Position numbers and translations under genes: made by a program. The notes beneath the pieces are model-generated. The model did not search any database. It was not told the DNA's origin and saw only the letters and a list, made by a program, of their open reading frames with translations. Positions 45,835 to 57,744 of a stretch of DNA of 64,000 nucleotides are shown one piece after another. Every line of letters starts with the position of its first letter. The first letter of the stretch is position 1. The stretch spans positions 83,817 through 147,816 of the forward strand of contig MNCI01036652.1 in NCBI GenBank assembly GCA_015680685.1, read 5' to 3'. The DNA is from Gnetum montanum (lineage: Eukaryota > Streptophyta > Gnetopsida > Gnetales > Gnetaceae).

Positions 45835-46555
45835 GAACTCCACAGACTAAATGTCTTAACACCATAGGAAACACTTGGGGTTAATCATTCGTTGTCTTCC
45901 CAGGCTTGCTTGTAAGTGTCATGGTGTATGGTTAAGCAAGTCTGAGGTATGTGATTTTTTTGGTATTTTTCGATTTATCTTCTATGCTATCAGGGGAAAG
46001 GGTTGAGAAACTAACTAACTCTAACTAATGTCCTAAGTCTAAATTAACTAGAATCAGCATCCGTTCCCACTTACCGGACACACCCTGAACTATGCAACTG
46101 TGGCTTACCAAATGCTAATCGTTACTGGGATCACCACACGTAACGCAAGTGCTTGAAGTGGTCGTACTGAGGCACCTATTTAGCTTAAGTGTGATAAGCA
46201 GCCGATTCCTTAGCTAGTCGTACACACCCGTGGGTGCTCGTAACTAAGTCGTACTTATCACACGTTCTAGCCTTGCAATGAGTAGCCGATTCCTTGACTA
46301 GCCGTACACATTGGACTACCANNNNNNNNNNNNNNNNNNNNNNNNNNNNNNNNNNNNNNNNNNNNNNNNNNNNNNNNNNNNNNNNNNNNNNNNNNNNNNN
46401 NNNNNNNNNNNNNNNNNNNNNNNNNNNNNNNNNNNNNNNNNNNNNNNNNNNNNNNNNNNNNNNNNNNNNNNNNNNNNNNNNNNNNNNNNNNNNNNNNNNN
46501 NNNNNNNNNGTACGCGATATCGCGGCCCAGTGCATGTTGCGTCTCATCAGGGGTT
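45835..46555. mobile_element. Unidentified insertion inside gag of element D
   Basis: Gag reading is lost between ...FYQDDLINP (minus strand, near 46555) and MHARIHMVECRG (near 45820). The intervening 720 bases have no Gag similarity, contain two copies of GCAGCCGATTCCTTAGCTAG / GTAGCCGATTCCTTGACTAG and include a 188-base gap. It is probably a small transposon or LTR fragment; the ends are uncertain. Confidence 0.45.
46322..46509. other. Assembly gap (188 N)
   Basis: Run of N inside the insertion in gag of D. Confidence 0.99.
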
Positions 46556-47689
46556 AATTAGGTCATCTTGATAGAAATCTAGCACCTTGACTTCCTCATT
46601 GTTCAAATTTTTAAAGCATTTTAATTTTTCTGCCAATGAGTGCATCATCTTTTGTGTGTCTACCCATTCTTGGGCGGTAGGCAGACTGGCGGTTTGGGTT
46701 GATGGTAATTGATAATGATTCGATGATGGCATCATTTGTGGAAAAATAGGTTGTTGGATAATTGTTTATTGTGGTGGTACAGCATTCGAGGCTGAGATCA
46801 TGGGATGTGGTACACTGTAGTGAGTAGACAGGTTTTGCTAAATAGTTGGTGGGACCCACTGTCCAGTCACCAGTTGTGAAGTGATCGTTGGTGCTTGTTG
46901 GATTTGCACTTGAGGTATGTAATGGATGGACATGGAAACGAGTATGATTGATGGAATTCCAATCACTTGAGGTCAAAAAGTCATTCCTGCATTAGTCTGA
47001 GGAGGAAGTTGTTGGGATTGTGTTTGCAATGATATGATGGAAGTAGATGCGTTAGTTTGAACGTTGGACTTGGAGAAGATGGGAATAGGAATGGCTACTT
47101 CCTGTAAGAAAGTTGGTGGCGGAAATGTCGTCTCTTCTAGGAAAGGTTGAAACAATGGGTTTGTATGGGCATGGGGGCTAACGGTATGGTATGAATCTTC
47201 ATGCTCAGATTGGGTTGTGAAATCATCTTCCTCATCTCCACCTTGAGGCTCTATTGGAGATAACTGTATGGCTTGACTTCTAGCCATGAGAAGTTGGGAT
47301 ATGAGTTTATGATGGTTTTTAGATAGTGGGATTATGTCAAATGCTGAAGGGATGAACTCACATCCTCCTTTTTGGATAATTTCATATTCTCGCTTCGCTT
47401 CCCTCTCTATACGGTCGATAGATAGGTTGGCTTGGATTTTGACATAGATGAAGTTATACTGTTAGGGTGTAAGAGTTGCATGAGCAAGGCCTTTTCCCTG
47501 GAGCCTGAGGGATTGGTGTGTAGGGCCTTGAGGATTTATGTGTTCAATAATGGTTATGGATTCTGTAGCAGTCATAGGGTTCGAAGCTTCGGCCCCAAAG
47601 TCAACAATCGGTAGTGTTACTGGGTTGATTTGGAAGGATTCCATGATAAATGTGAGCAAATTGGGCTAAACGAGTTGAGTTGAATTGCA

Positions 47690-47800
47690 AGCAACCGTAG
47701 CGTGACGTGACACAAGCTCAGTGTGACCAATGGGAAGCAAGCTCAGCATGACCAACAGGGACAAGCTTAGCGTGATCAATAGGGACAAGGAGACTCAAAG
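47690..47800. repeat. Motif repeats in the 5' leader of element D
   Basis: Three to four units of about 27-30 bases (CAAGCTCAGCRTGACCAAYRGG). The place corresponds to the TACGCT-rich leader of C (16498-17158). Confidence 0.75.
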
Positions 47801-47870
47801 GGGCAAGATGCAAGATGGATAAGTTTTGACAGGTCGTGATATTTTAACTTATAACAACAAGTGAGTTGGC

Positions 47871-47887
47871 CCTCCTTCTAGCACCAA
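47871..47887 (-). other. Primer-binding site of element D
   Basis: Minus strand TGGTGCTAGAAGGAGGG, shortly after the 5' LTR end at 47892. Same type as C. Confidence 0.75.
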
Positions 47888-47891
47888 AAAC

Positions 47892-49564
47892 TGTACTGAT
47901 CTAAATCATCGGTGTAAGGCTGGAAGGAAATAGACACCGAATGATCATCAAGTAGGCACAACTGACTCTACCTTCGCTTTGAGGGCAAGCTAGAAAATGG
48001 AACGAAGGCAGAGTGCCTTGGATGGTCTACATGAAAATCAACCAAGGACTTCCTCGAGCATAAACTATGCCTTGCGTTGGGTTATCGTAACTGATGTCGT
48101 AAAACGTGAACAGTGCATAAAATGTAAACACGATCGTAAATAGAATATAAGCAAACATCAACAGGACGCAAATTGAATGTAGGCAAGAAGAACGTAAATA
48201 GAATGTAAATCAAATATAAAATAGATTAAACAAAAAAAATGGTTGGTTGGCAAGATGAACTGAATTGTATTTCTTAAAAAAAAGGTGTGCACCGGTCAAA
48301 GCGTAGTTGCACATGTGCGGTTGGCAAGTTAAATGCCTAGCCCCAGGGTGATGTGACATGATGATGTGATGATGTGATGATGTAGGTAAGAAGTGCTTGG
48401 ATGCTAGGAGTCAAGTGTGCCTGGCACCTAAGGATTATTCTCAAAATTGCCAATGTCTCCCCTTTGCCCACCTCCTGGTTTATGTGAATTGACAGGGTAT
48501 TTATAGGATTGGACTAGGCTTAGGTGTAAAATTCAAGAATGGGATCAATGACTAGGAGATGAGAGAAAAGCAGATCCAGTGACACGTATCCAATGGACAG
48601 TTGTGCACGAGTTGGATGTGTATCGGACAATTATGCACGAGTTGGATGTGTGTCGGCAAGCTACGTTCTTGACCAGGTACATTGCATTTTACAACTCGTG
48701 GGTTACTCAAGCCCATGAAAGTAGATTTAATTTAGACCATGAGGGCTTGACATGCCTACAAATTGGGATTTACAATGAAATGTACAACAAGAGAAATTTG
48801 ACCCAGCTTGCTTGACCATGGATAGAGTGTTGCAGGATGTCGAGATGTTGATTTGAGGCCATTCAAGGCATCTCTATTTGACCAGGGCTTCCAACGTGAG
48901 TTGATGTGCTTTTAGAGTCAGGTTAAGTGTGGTCACACTGCACTCATGCCCAGCGTGACCTCCAATGTGTGTCCAGCATCCCAGCATCCAGCGTGCCCAG
49001 TGTGTGGATGTTACACTCAAGCTGCACTCACGTCCAGCGTGACCTCCAGCGTGAGTGAGGAAATCTCGACCTTGACACCATTTTTTGAATTCTAAAACCT
49101 AGATTTGCTACCTAAATGTGTTTGACTTTGGAATATGGGATCTGAGCTTGGATTTGAGTGGTTTTGAGTAGGTCATGCTGGCTATTTTGGGTAGGTCACG
49201 CTGTGGTCACGCTGCAGCATGACTTCCAGCGTGACCTCCAACGTTACCTATAAAAACTTGCAAATTTTTTTTACTTAAAATCTGGAGATTCTGGAAGCTG
49301 AAGTCGGAGGTTGCAGATGGTGAGCCTAAAGATTGATTTACTCCTCTAAAAATATAATTGTTTAACTTGATTTGGAGGCTTTGAGAGTTGGGAAAGTTGG
49401 TCATGCTGTAGGTCACACTGCAGCGTGACCACAACATCCAACATCAGCATGAGTTCCCAAGTCAACATGACTACTATGCCTTAGCCAAATTTTTGTCTCC
49501 AAAACTTCGAAATGGCTTGAGTCATTTCCATTTCAAAATGCTAGGCCAAAATTAGTGGTTTTTA
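47892..49564 (-). repeat. 5' LTR of element D (complete)
   Basis: A 1673-base LTR. On the plus strand it starts TGTACTGATC and runs to the GTTAC duplication; its sense-strand start has decayed from TGAAACACCAC to TAAAAACCAC. TATA box (minus) at 48498-48505. It carries the GCGTGACC array. Confidence 0.9.
48900..49440. repeat. CAGCGTGACC array in the D LTR
   Basis: Exact CAGCGTGACC at 48951-48960, 49035-49044, 49227-49236 and 49421-49430; inverted GGTCACGCTG at 49194-49203. Head-to-head copies form near-perfect palindromes, for example 49411-49430 (20 bases, one mismatched pair). Confidence 0.88.
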
Positions 49565-49569
49565 GTTAC
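49565..49569. repeat. Target-site duplication of element D, right copy
   Basis: GTTAC, identical to 14464-14468. Confidence 0.85.
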
Positions 49570-52206
49570 CTTAATGGATGTCTGCCTCAAGTAGATCGCA
49601 AATAAGGAGGTCCAGAAATCTATGCTCCAACAGTTAAACTTTCGACCTTTCTTAGAGGTGGCATCTCTAGAAGTTAAGACACAATTGCAAAACTCTCCCA
49701 TGTGGTCCACAATCACTTCTAGCAGGAAGTGGTACATGGGAGAGACATAATTGTTCTAAAATAATCAATAGGATGACTCAATGGTCAAGATCAAGGACAT
49801 TTCAGTCTCTTACTTGGTCAAAGCCATTGTAGAGAACCTTGAGTTACTAGAAACTAAGGCAAACCTTACTGAAATCCCCATGTAGGTAGATTCTTAAGTC
49901 AAGAAAGAATGGATGCATTAATGTAATGGATTTGATTGTAAGAATTTCAGAATGCTCACCATGACAAAATGCGCATATTTCAAAATTGTGGCATTTCACC
50001 TCAATCCAACGATGAGGCTAAGTAAGATCATAGCTTTCTCTACCCATGCGTGTGCTACTCTAAGCAATAGATTTCCTATTAATCTTCCATAGCTAATCTA
50101 TCTTGAGATAGAGAAGTGGTTTAAGAAAAATGAATGTGGAAGGAAGGCACTTTCCTTTCCATGTCTCATCTAGAAATTATGCAAGAGGAAAGGCATAACA
50201 CTCTATACAAATGATGTTGTCTAACATGCTCCATCAAATTCCTAGGTGGAGAGGATGAGGGAAAAGGTACCTATCAAAATCATCTAAGAAGAGGAGTAGC
50301 AACCACCACCTCCACTATCTACTCATGAAACAATGCTGAAGTTCCATGTTACCCTTAAGCACATGCATGAGATCTAAGAGAAACTCTTGTGAGAGCAGGA
50401 GTAGCGAGTAGGAATGAGTGACAGTGATCCATCTATGTATCACCCAGCAATGAGTCACCTTAACTTAGTGGCTCGAAATATCAGCCAAATGGAAGAAGGT
50501 GGGTTAATTTTCTTAGCCCAAAGAACCTAGCTACTCGTGAGATCAAATCCTAATGCCCAAGAGGTAACAGTACCTCTCTCACAACAACAAGAATTTCCAA
50601 GAATCTCTAGGAACACCACTACTTTCTTGGTGCATCTAGATGAGGGTGAGAGGACAACTACCTTGGTGATGTAGCACCATGGACAAGAGACAATAGTAGA
50701 GGTAGTTGCTAATATAATTTCCAAAGCCTTGAATACACCTACAGCATTTGTACTAGATGTTTCTGCACTCAAAGATATGTAGAAGTCCATAGGAACACTT
50801 AGTAATAGATTAAGTGCAACCAAGCACGAGGAGTTGTTGGACAGACTAGTGGGAACCAAGCAATCAATTCTGAATATCTTTAACCTTTCGAATACAATCA
50901 CTACAATCTAGTTAGAGCTACTAAAAGCAAGGGGCAAGTGCACCATATTAGAGGAATAACTTGAAATAGCCTGAACTGAAAACCAATGCTTGGCTAGAAA
51001 GGTTGCTGAATTAAGAGCCTATCTTATTGATCTTGTGTTTCTCAACCCTACACTAACATGGGATGAAGCCTTCAAGTAGCTTGAAGACAAGCTCAAAAAG
51101 GTTGAGAACAACAAGGAGATGATCATCTTTGACCAATCTGTGGCCAATGCCAAAACGTACACCATTCAAAAGGACTTGGTCAAGATGCACTATGAGAATG
51201 GAATTTTGACCATAGAGAATCATCACCTGCAAAATGTTGATGTGCAAAAGTAGCAAATGCAAGATTTTATCCATCAATAGTAGGAGCAGCTAGCTAGAAT
51301 AAACAATGAACTAAGGAGATTGTTAGCAAAAAATCAAAATCTCTCCATGAAGGAAGTTCACAAAAAATTTGCAATAGAGATAGTTGCCTAGAAAAATGAG
51401 GCTCTCAAAATTGAGAGAGTCACTAACCATTACAAAGATTAGGTAACCATTATAGAGATTAGGTCAATCTATAGAAATAAATCAATGAAAAACACATCCA
51501 AGTGGCAAAGTCAAAAGTCAATGAGGTCCTCCAGCAACTCAAGGAAGGAGGTGATGTCTAGTAGCTTATCTTTGATGGACTTAACGACTACAACAAAACA
51601 AAGATCCACATGAAAGAGTTGCAGATCAAGGAGATGATGGAGTATATGAAGCTTTTCAATCTTCATTATGCAAATCTAGTGATGCTGACTATCAGTAGGT
51701 CGCAGTTCAAATTGGAGAAATAAGTGGCACGCTAATACTTGTTGTATGAGATAGAGTTCAAGCATCACAAAGACACCAAGCATAATCTTGAGATTGTCAA
51801 TGCTGAACTTGAGGTTCTCAAAGTGAAATTCACTAATTGATAATCAATTGCTTAGAACTTAGTCAAGAGAATGAATGACTACCAGGAGCTATGTAATGCA
51901 CTCAAAGTGTTCAATATTGAATGTAAACAGTCTGCTGCCTAGTTCATGAATGTTAAGATGTTGTTTCCTACAATGCCTTGTCCATGGGATATTCTCATTC
52001 CAATCCACATTTGTGAAGCTATGTGGACTTTCAATGATCCCCAGAGTAAGGAGGAGAAGATGAAAGCACTGTTCAATGCCTTTTGTCTTCCACTAAAAGT
52101 TGTAGCTACCGTAGGACAACCATAACCGCCTCAACCACTGCATGCACTCAAAGCAGGAGAAGGCCCTTCAGAGCCTTGGAAGCCTTCACTACCTGGGACC
52201 ATTTAA
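49570..52206 (+). pseudogene. Third ORF of element B, remainder, coiled-coil rich
   Basis: Continues the coding remnant cut at 14468. The first part reads in several frames up to about 50250; from about 50640 a long Lys/Glu/Asn/Leu-rich stretch follows (for example KNQNLSMKEVHKKFAIEIVA near 51330-51390), as in coiled coils. It matches 2740-5395 of element A. Many TAG stops sit where Gln is likely. Function unknown. Confidence 0.62.
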
Positions 52207-52437
52207 TCTCATCCAATGTATTTACATCATTTGAGGAATTGTGTTTGTCAATTTTGTCCTAGTATTCAATTTTATTATCATGAACACAAAAATTTTGTAA
52301 TCAATCTAAAACTGTACACTCTAGGCATTTAGTTTTTGTCATGTTGTTTATGTGTTTGCTTTTTGTATCAATAATCTCATACCTTCCCAAATTTTGTAAA
52401 GACCTCAAGGACAAGTTTTCATTTAATCATGGGGATA
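52207..52437 (+). other. 3' non-coding end and polypurine tract of element B
   Basis: AT-rich; ends CTCAAGGACAAGTTTTCATT and CATGGGGATA directly before the LTR. CATGGGG (52428-52434) is the likely polypurine tract. Element G has the same layout at 53440-53467. Confidence 0.65.
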
Positions 52438-53325
52438 TGATGATGCGTCATGATTTGGCCGTGTCAATGGGATGCTATTGATGCAACCCCGTCAATGGGA
52501 TCTTGTCAACATGATCCCATTGATGCAAGGTTTGACCCATTGATGTATACCCATCGACAAGGCACCTTGTTTTCGCCTATAAATGTGAACCTTCTACCAC
52601 ATTTATGGAATTTCTTTTATAATTTGTAGCAAAGCTCTAGCAGTTTTTCTTCCCAAAAGTTAGAATATTTTCTAAGTGTCCACAATAGGAATCAAAGAGT
52701 GTACAAATCTTTCTTCGAGCACAATTGTACCTAAACATTGCAGTGTGTCCAGCAATAGAGACGAGCTTTTTGATAAACCTTGTAACACTTTGAAATAGAT
52801 TAATTATTTTCTTTATGCATTTAATATTTTAAGCATTTTCTTTTAATGTTTTAAGTAATTAATTAATTAATTAAGCAAAATTAAATAGTGATTAATTAAA
52901 ACACATAAGTACAACCACTTCGAACATACATGTAACACTTCGTAATCCCAGTAACGCTTAATGTTTGGTAACCTAGTAGTGTTATACATGTTTAAGATGT
53001 ATACAACAAGTGGAAACGGATGCTTATGTTAATATTAGTTAAAGTGTTAGCTAGTTAGATTAATTTAGTAATTAATTACCTTATTCTTTATTCTTAAGTA
53101 ACTCAAAACACAAAAACATAAAAATGATAAAAATCATATGCCTCAGTTATACTTAACCATACCCTTGTACTCACAAGTGTAATTGAGAAGACAAAAATTG
53201 CAATAATTGATTCACCTCCTAAACCAATGTATGTTAAAACCTAAAAGTCCTTAGAATTCAACTGGATCATGTGTGAACGCTTATGATTTGTATGGTTAGG
53301 CATAGGCAATACTTGTCTCTCATCA
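52438..53325 (+). repeat. 3' LTR of Athila-like element B
   Basis: 888 bases, TGATGATGCG to CATCA; TATA box at 52578-52583. It matches 5485-6372 throughout. Confidence 0.88.
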
Positions 53326-53467
53326 TCACTTGAAGCACAATGCAGCATTCAGAGTCATGTATATAGATAGTCATGTCAAGTTTAAGTATACCTCCCAATT
53401 TTCTAAGGAACTATATCCTTATTTTTGTTTTAACTCAAGGACAAGTTTCTAGTTAGTTGTGGGGGTA
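53326..53467 (+). mobile_element. 3' internal end of a further Athila-type element (G)
   Basis: ACTCAAGGACAAGTTTCTAG and GTGGGGGTA immediately before 53468 repeat the pre-LTR signature of element B. Nothing else of the internal region of G is present. Confidence 0.55.
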
Positions 53468-54336
53468 TGATAAAATCATTTTTTGTCAATAATGATATTG
53501 TATCTATGATATTGTAGCCTTACCTTGATATGATGCATCAGGAGCTATGCAACCCTATAAATATCGAGAATTTATTGCATCAATGGAACAATTGTATTCC
53601 ACCTCTTAGCAAAACTCTTGTAGTTTATTTTCATAGTTAGCAATAGAGTGAATGCCCACGGTGTGGTGTTGAACAACTGTACAGAGTCTTTATTCAAATG
53701 GATTGTACTTAGGCATAATTCATGTCCAATTATAAAGATTGCAATTATTTTCCACCATTGTAGCATCCACTTAGTTCTTTTATATTACTTAGCTAATTTC
53801 TTACTTAGTTAATTTTCATGTTTACTTTAGCTTGGCTCTTTACATTTTCAAAGTACTTTACTTTTCATGTTTACTAGTAAGGCAGAATGAGTACAACTAG
53901 TTTCAAGCATTAAGTTTAATCATTTGGTAATCCAATAGTGGTTTCACTTGATTCGCTCAGTAGTGAACTCAATTGGTAATCCTAGTAATAGTTACATAAG
54001 TCCAAGATGTGTATAGCAAGCCAAAAACAAATGCTCATCATCACAAGATAGAATAGATTTACATCCCTGTTATCATTTAAACTTAAGTTTAGTTTCACAT
54101 CTCATTATGTTTGTACTTAGGAGTACTATGAGCCCACAACATCAACATATCATATGCCTCACTGAGAGTTAAATCATACACTTGCAGTTCACTAACTCAA
54201 AGTGGAAAGACAATGATCACGAACCAATTATACACTCCTAACATACTTACATTGTCCAGCCACAAATTACAATCTAATCACATGCATGCACTCGTGACTT
54301 GTATGGTGGAGTGTTGGGATACCCTGCCACTCATCA
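53468..54336 (+). repeat. Diverged Athila-type LTR (element G)
   Basis: Starts TGATAAAATC after GGGGGTA and ends ...CCACTCATCA. It shares the layout of the 888-base LTR (promoter region, the GGTAATCC-AGTA words, the ATGCTTATG-like end) but is strongly diverged. It is followed by TCTATCCATTG, a worn primer-binding-site-like word. Confidence 0.6.
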
Positions 54337-54905
54337 TCTATCCATTGTAGTACTTAGACTAGCATAATTCTACTTTTTAGCACTTTACAAGTAATTTACA
54401 TTCTTGTTCTTAAGTAATTAATGTTATTGTTTATAAGCATGTAGGTGTGATCACTTCAAGCATGATGTATTAACACTTGGTAAACCCTATAGTGGATACT
54501 TTGTGCACCTAGTAATATACACTTGGTAAGCCAACAATGTTAATATAGGTTTAGGATATGTACGACAAGTGGAAACGTATACTCTATGGTAGGCTAGTTG
54601 GGTATTAAAGTAGTTAAGTAGTTAGTTAATTCAATTATTAAATCTTTATTCATTTAACCATTTAGTAAGCAAGATAAAAAATAATAAAAAGTATAAAATA
54701 TATATCTTATGCCTTAACTACACTTAACCATACATACAAATTAATACAAGTGTGGATTGGAAAGGTAACAACTTATAACTTTATAATTCACAGTTTAGGA
54801 ATATTGGCCACTTAGGTAAATAAGTCCACAAAATTTGACTGGATTGCATGTGAATACTTGTGAATCATATAGTTGGGCATAGGGATTACCTAGTACTCAT
54901 CAACT
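54337..54905 (+). repeat. Partial Athila-type LTR
   Basis: Repeats only the second half of the same LTR type: from CAAGTAATTTAC through AAGTGTGATCACTTCAAGC-like words to GTACTCATCA. It is a truncated, separate copy. Confidence 0.5.
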
Positions 54906-55458
54906 CATTTTGTTTGAAATTTATATCAAATCATTAATTCTTCATTAGATCAATGTTCTATAATCTAAGATTTGTAGATTCATGTTAAGATCAAGGTAAA
55001 ATGAATCAAAACTCATCTAGATCAAACATTTTTAAAAAATAAAATTCTGCACCAATTGATGTATATCACTTCTTGTAAGCTTAGATAATATGTTCAAAAA
55101 TGATCTAAGACAAATTGATTTTATTAGTGCTGCCATGATTCAAATTGATGGTGAATAACTATATCAATTATAATGACTTACATGATGCTTGGCAAGGTGA
55201 CAAAGAATCAAGAAGATATCAATTGGCATCAATTGTAATGAGCGATAAAGCCAAATTTCTGAACCAAAGTAATTGTGATAAAGCCAATTGCAATTGGCAC
55301 TTCAAATCCTATTTTCTAAGGCCCTTGGGATCCAAAGTTAAACTATTTCACCTAGAATTTTCAGTTTTCCAGCAACCAAATTTTTCAAGTGTTACAATGT
55401 GGAACACAAGAGGCAACTTTATTTACACCATATTAGATCTAGTAAACTAGATGTAAAA
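54906..55458. other. No recognisable feature
   Basis: AT-rich. A 101-codon ORF at 55145-55450 matches nothing I recognise and is probably chance or LINE debris. Confidence 0.5.
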
Positions 55459-55801
55459 GTTCACTATCTCTAAATTGCTATTTCAATCAAGTATTAGTAA
55501 GTTGCACTTAAGTTCTCATTATCTTATTATTGAAAGTACAAGATAAATTCAATTCCCCCAAGAAGATCGCATTTGTAAGTTGTGCAAATTAGGAGCCCTT
55601 GAAGATGAGTTACATGTGTTTCTTTTTTGTGCTATGACTACCCATTTGAGACAACATTATAATGTTACAGCAAAAAGCTTATATGATTTGATTTTCATAC
55701 TCCTATTGGTGCTTAGCCAATTTGTAGAGTTTTTATTTTTCATGAATACCAATAGATCCTATGGGTCTTTAGACGTAATAAAGCTTCACTTCATTTCATA
55801 A
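55459..55801 (+). pseudogene. C-terminal fragment of a LINE reverse transcriptase
   Basis: Reads KLHLSSHYLIIESTR, one stop, then EDRICKLCKLGALEDELHVF and LFC. This is the zinc-binding C-terminal segment of LINE polymerases: HxLxIExGR, then R-I-C-x-x-C, then E-D-E-x-H-x-x-x-x-C. The rest of the LINE is not recognisable here. Confidence 0.7.
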
Positions 55802-57140
55802 TTCATGGGTTTAAAAGTGGATGACATCCATCCCTACTAGACCTAACCTGAATTTTCTTGTTCTTAAAAATATAAATTCAAACAAGTTTCCTAAGAATAA
55901 ATACCTGGAAAATAAGCAAAACACCTTGTAAAAAATAAACTTTTAAACTAAAAGGCTAACACGGTAATATCTTAGCCCTTCATGCTAACACCTTTAATTA
56001 ATAATTAATGTATTACAATAACCTATAGAACCAGTATAAACTTTACAAATCAGGAATGTTAGACTTTATCAAATACATTGGTGACTGATTCATGTAAGAT
56101 AATTTTTTATAAAAAAAAAAGTTTAGAAGAAAAAAACCCTGCAAAACCTGGACTTGTCCAGATGGTTTTAAATGGTTTTAGACATCTACACCACACCACA
56201 ATCAGTTTAACAGATCACAGGTTCAATCCTGATTGGTTCTCTCTTCACCTTGGGAGATTGAATACCAAGAGCTGATTTGTCAATTATTTAAGACAAAGTT
56301 ACCATATTTGAAACGTTATTACTCTGGTAAAAACCTTGAGATTGAATAAGTTATAATAAAAGCAGATCACACATTGTCAACATCCTTGATATCAGAGTCT
56401 AAACAGCATTAACGAAAAACATGATCAGCCAATGTCATGTATCCTCTCATGAAGATCGCATTAAGACTCTAACAAATAAAATAACACAGATTTCATATTT
56501 AAATTTATTAGAGCTTCAGCTGGTATTTTAATATTTATAGTTAACTATCTAACGTACAATGATAAATATAACAATTAGTGATTCAGTGTTTACAGTATAA
56601 TCAGACTTTCCACTCTCTACAACTCGAAATCTTATCCATATCAATATTTCACAAACTCAAATCAATACATCAGCTTTAATTTCTGTAATAAACACTGATT
56701 GCAATTTGACACTCCTGACATGAAAAGATATTCAAAGGTCATCTTTAGAGACGTAAGAATCAAGAAAAAAATGACAGATTCAAACTGCATTAGCCAAAGT
56801 AGCCAAAATTGTGCCTCACTTCTGTAAAAGTTGTGTAACCATTTTTTATAATTTTGAAGTTACAAATAATGTTGTTATTCTGGATATATGGCATGCAATC
56901 CACCTTCCGTAAGGAAACCATCAAGAATCATCTACCCTCCCTATACAGCTTCTGCTCAACCAATTGCTAAGCAAGCTACATTCACTCCACTGCACCTGTG
57001 ATCATCACTTGCCTAGATAAAAAGGATCATCTATGGGTCCCAAAAGGATTGGTAGATGAGCGAAAGCCTAACCTCTTAGAGTGACTACAACCAAGCTCAA
57101 ACCTAGGGCTTCAACTTAAGAAACGACCACCTTACCATCA
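55802..57140. other. Intergenic AT-rich DNA
   Basis: No gene. Bases 56150-56290 hold a tRNA-like B-box word (GGTTCAATCC at 56220-56229). A word of about 35 bases near 56989 (CACTGCACCTGTGATCATCA...) recurs near 57143 (CATTGCACCTGTGATCGTCA...). Confidence 0.55.
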
Positions 57141-57194
57141 CACCATTGCACCTGTGATCGTCACTTGCCTGGGTAAATAAGTAAATTAGCAAGT

Positions 57195-57268
57195 AAGCTA
57201 CATAGTGCATAAAAACATGGAGATGAAACTTAAGCTACATAGTGCATAAAAACATGGAGATGAAACTT
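57195..57268. repeat. 37-base direct tandem duplication
   Basis: Two identical neighbouring copies starting AAGCTACATAGTGCATAAAA, at 57195 and 57232. Confidence 0.95.
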
Positions 57269-57744
57269 ATTCTCCATAGCTAAAAACAAGGAAGTTGTTA
57301 CAAAAAGTAAATAGATAACTGGATAGCAAAAACTGATCATACAGCAAAATGAGAAACATGTATCTGCCAGATATATCTACATTGGATTCTGTTTTTTTTT
57401 TTTTTAATAAGAAATCTATGAAAGTTGGTAATATTTTCATGATTAACATGAAAAGTCCATCCATGTGCTTGTTTTAATGTCAAATCTTCCAAGATCTCTT
57501 CTTCAACCTTAATGACCTTTCTCTCAGATGATACAAAACAATAAAAACAAATTCATATATGTATCTTATGCTGGTAATAAATGTGTCATCAAAATGAATT
57601 ACTAATCCTAACATTTGGAAAATCATTTACGTAAAAGATGCTTCACTGAAAATACAAAAAATTATGCTCTCACTCAATGCAGAAAGGTCAAACTTGCATT
57701 TCACAATAGATTTTAGATAAAGAACCACTCAAAAGCTTATTGGT

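Larger units (their letters stand above)
43246..47644 (-). pseudogene. gag-protease of element D
   Basis: ATG at 47644 (MESFQINPVTLP). The N-terminal region shares SLRLQG, QYNFIYVKIQ and SEHEDSYHTVSPH with C. The capsid domain lies at about 45820-45000 (LIKYNGEGDPNAHLVTFQTE, QFVTHFKYNLKPEATLDSLI), a CCHC-like knuckle near 44860-44775 (FCEYHQWCGHGTDYCFTLK), the Tat linker KQKNTSLSLYDLVMTS near 44100, and protease with VHVDDGAATNVIP and FNLILGCPWLAQ at 43843-43430. Broken by several stops and by foreign DNA at about 45835-46555. The frame runs on past the putative splice donor to a stop near 43163. Confidence 0.82.
14469..49564 (-). mobile_element. Tat/Ogre-like LTR retrotransposon D, minus strand, with nested element C
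   Basis: A 35,096-base unit bounded by GTTAC duplications. In sense (minus) order: 5' LTR 49564-47892, primer-binding site, gag-protease 47644-43246, a large putative intron 43245-36991 carrying an antisense gene, RT/RNase H/integrase 36990-33511, a 3' UTR intron 33500-32816, polypurine tract 31832-31821, and a 3' LTR split into 31817-31672 and 15234-14469 by element C. Without C it is about 18.7 kb, large for gypsy but normal for Tat/Ogre. The PR core, the RT and the additional archaeal-type RNase H identify the lineage. Confidence 0.9.

Noticed and set aside
14469-49564. Interpretation as one giant inverted repeat
   Set aside because: The reverse-orientation similarity is between related elements C and D inserted in opposite directions; their LTRs differ and D has its own target duplication.
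55145-55450. 101-codon ORF as a host gene
   Set aside because: No recognisable family, no splice context and compositionally ordinary AT-rich DNA; too weak to call.
57001-57180. Possible tRNA or small RNA in the repeated CACCTGTGATC words
   Set aside because: No cloverleaf or conserved box pair; only a short imperfect direct repeat.
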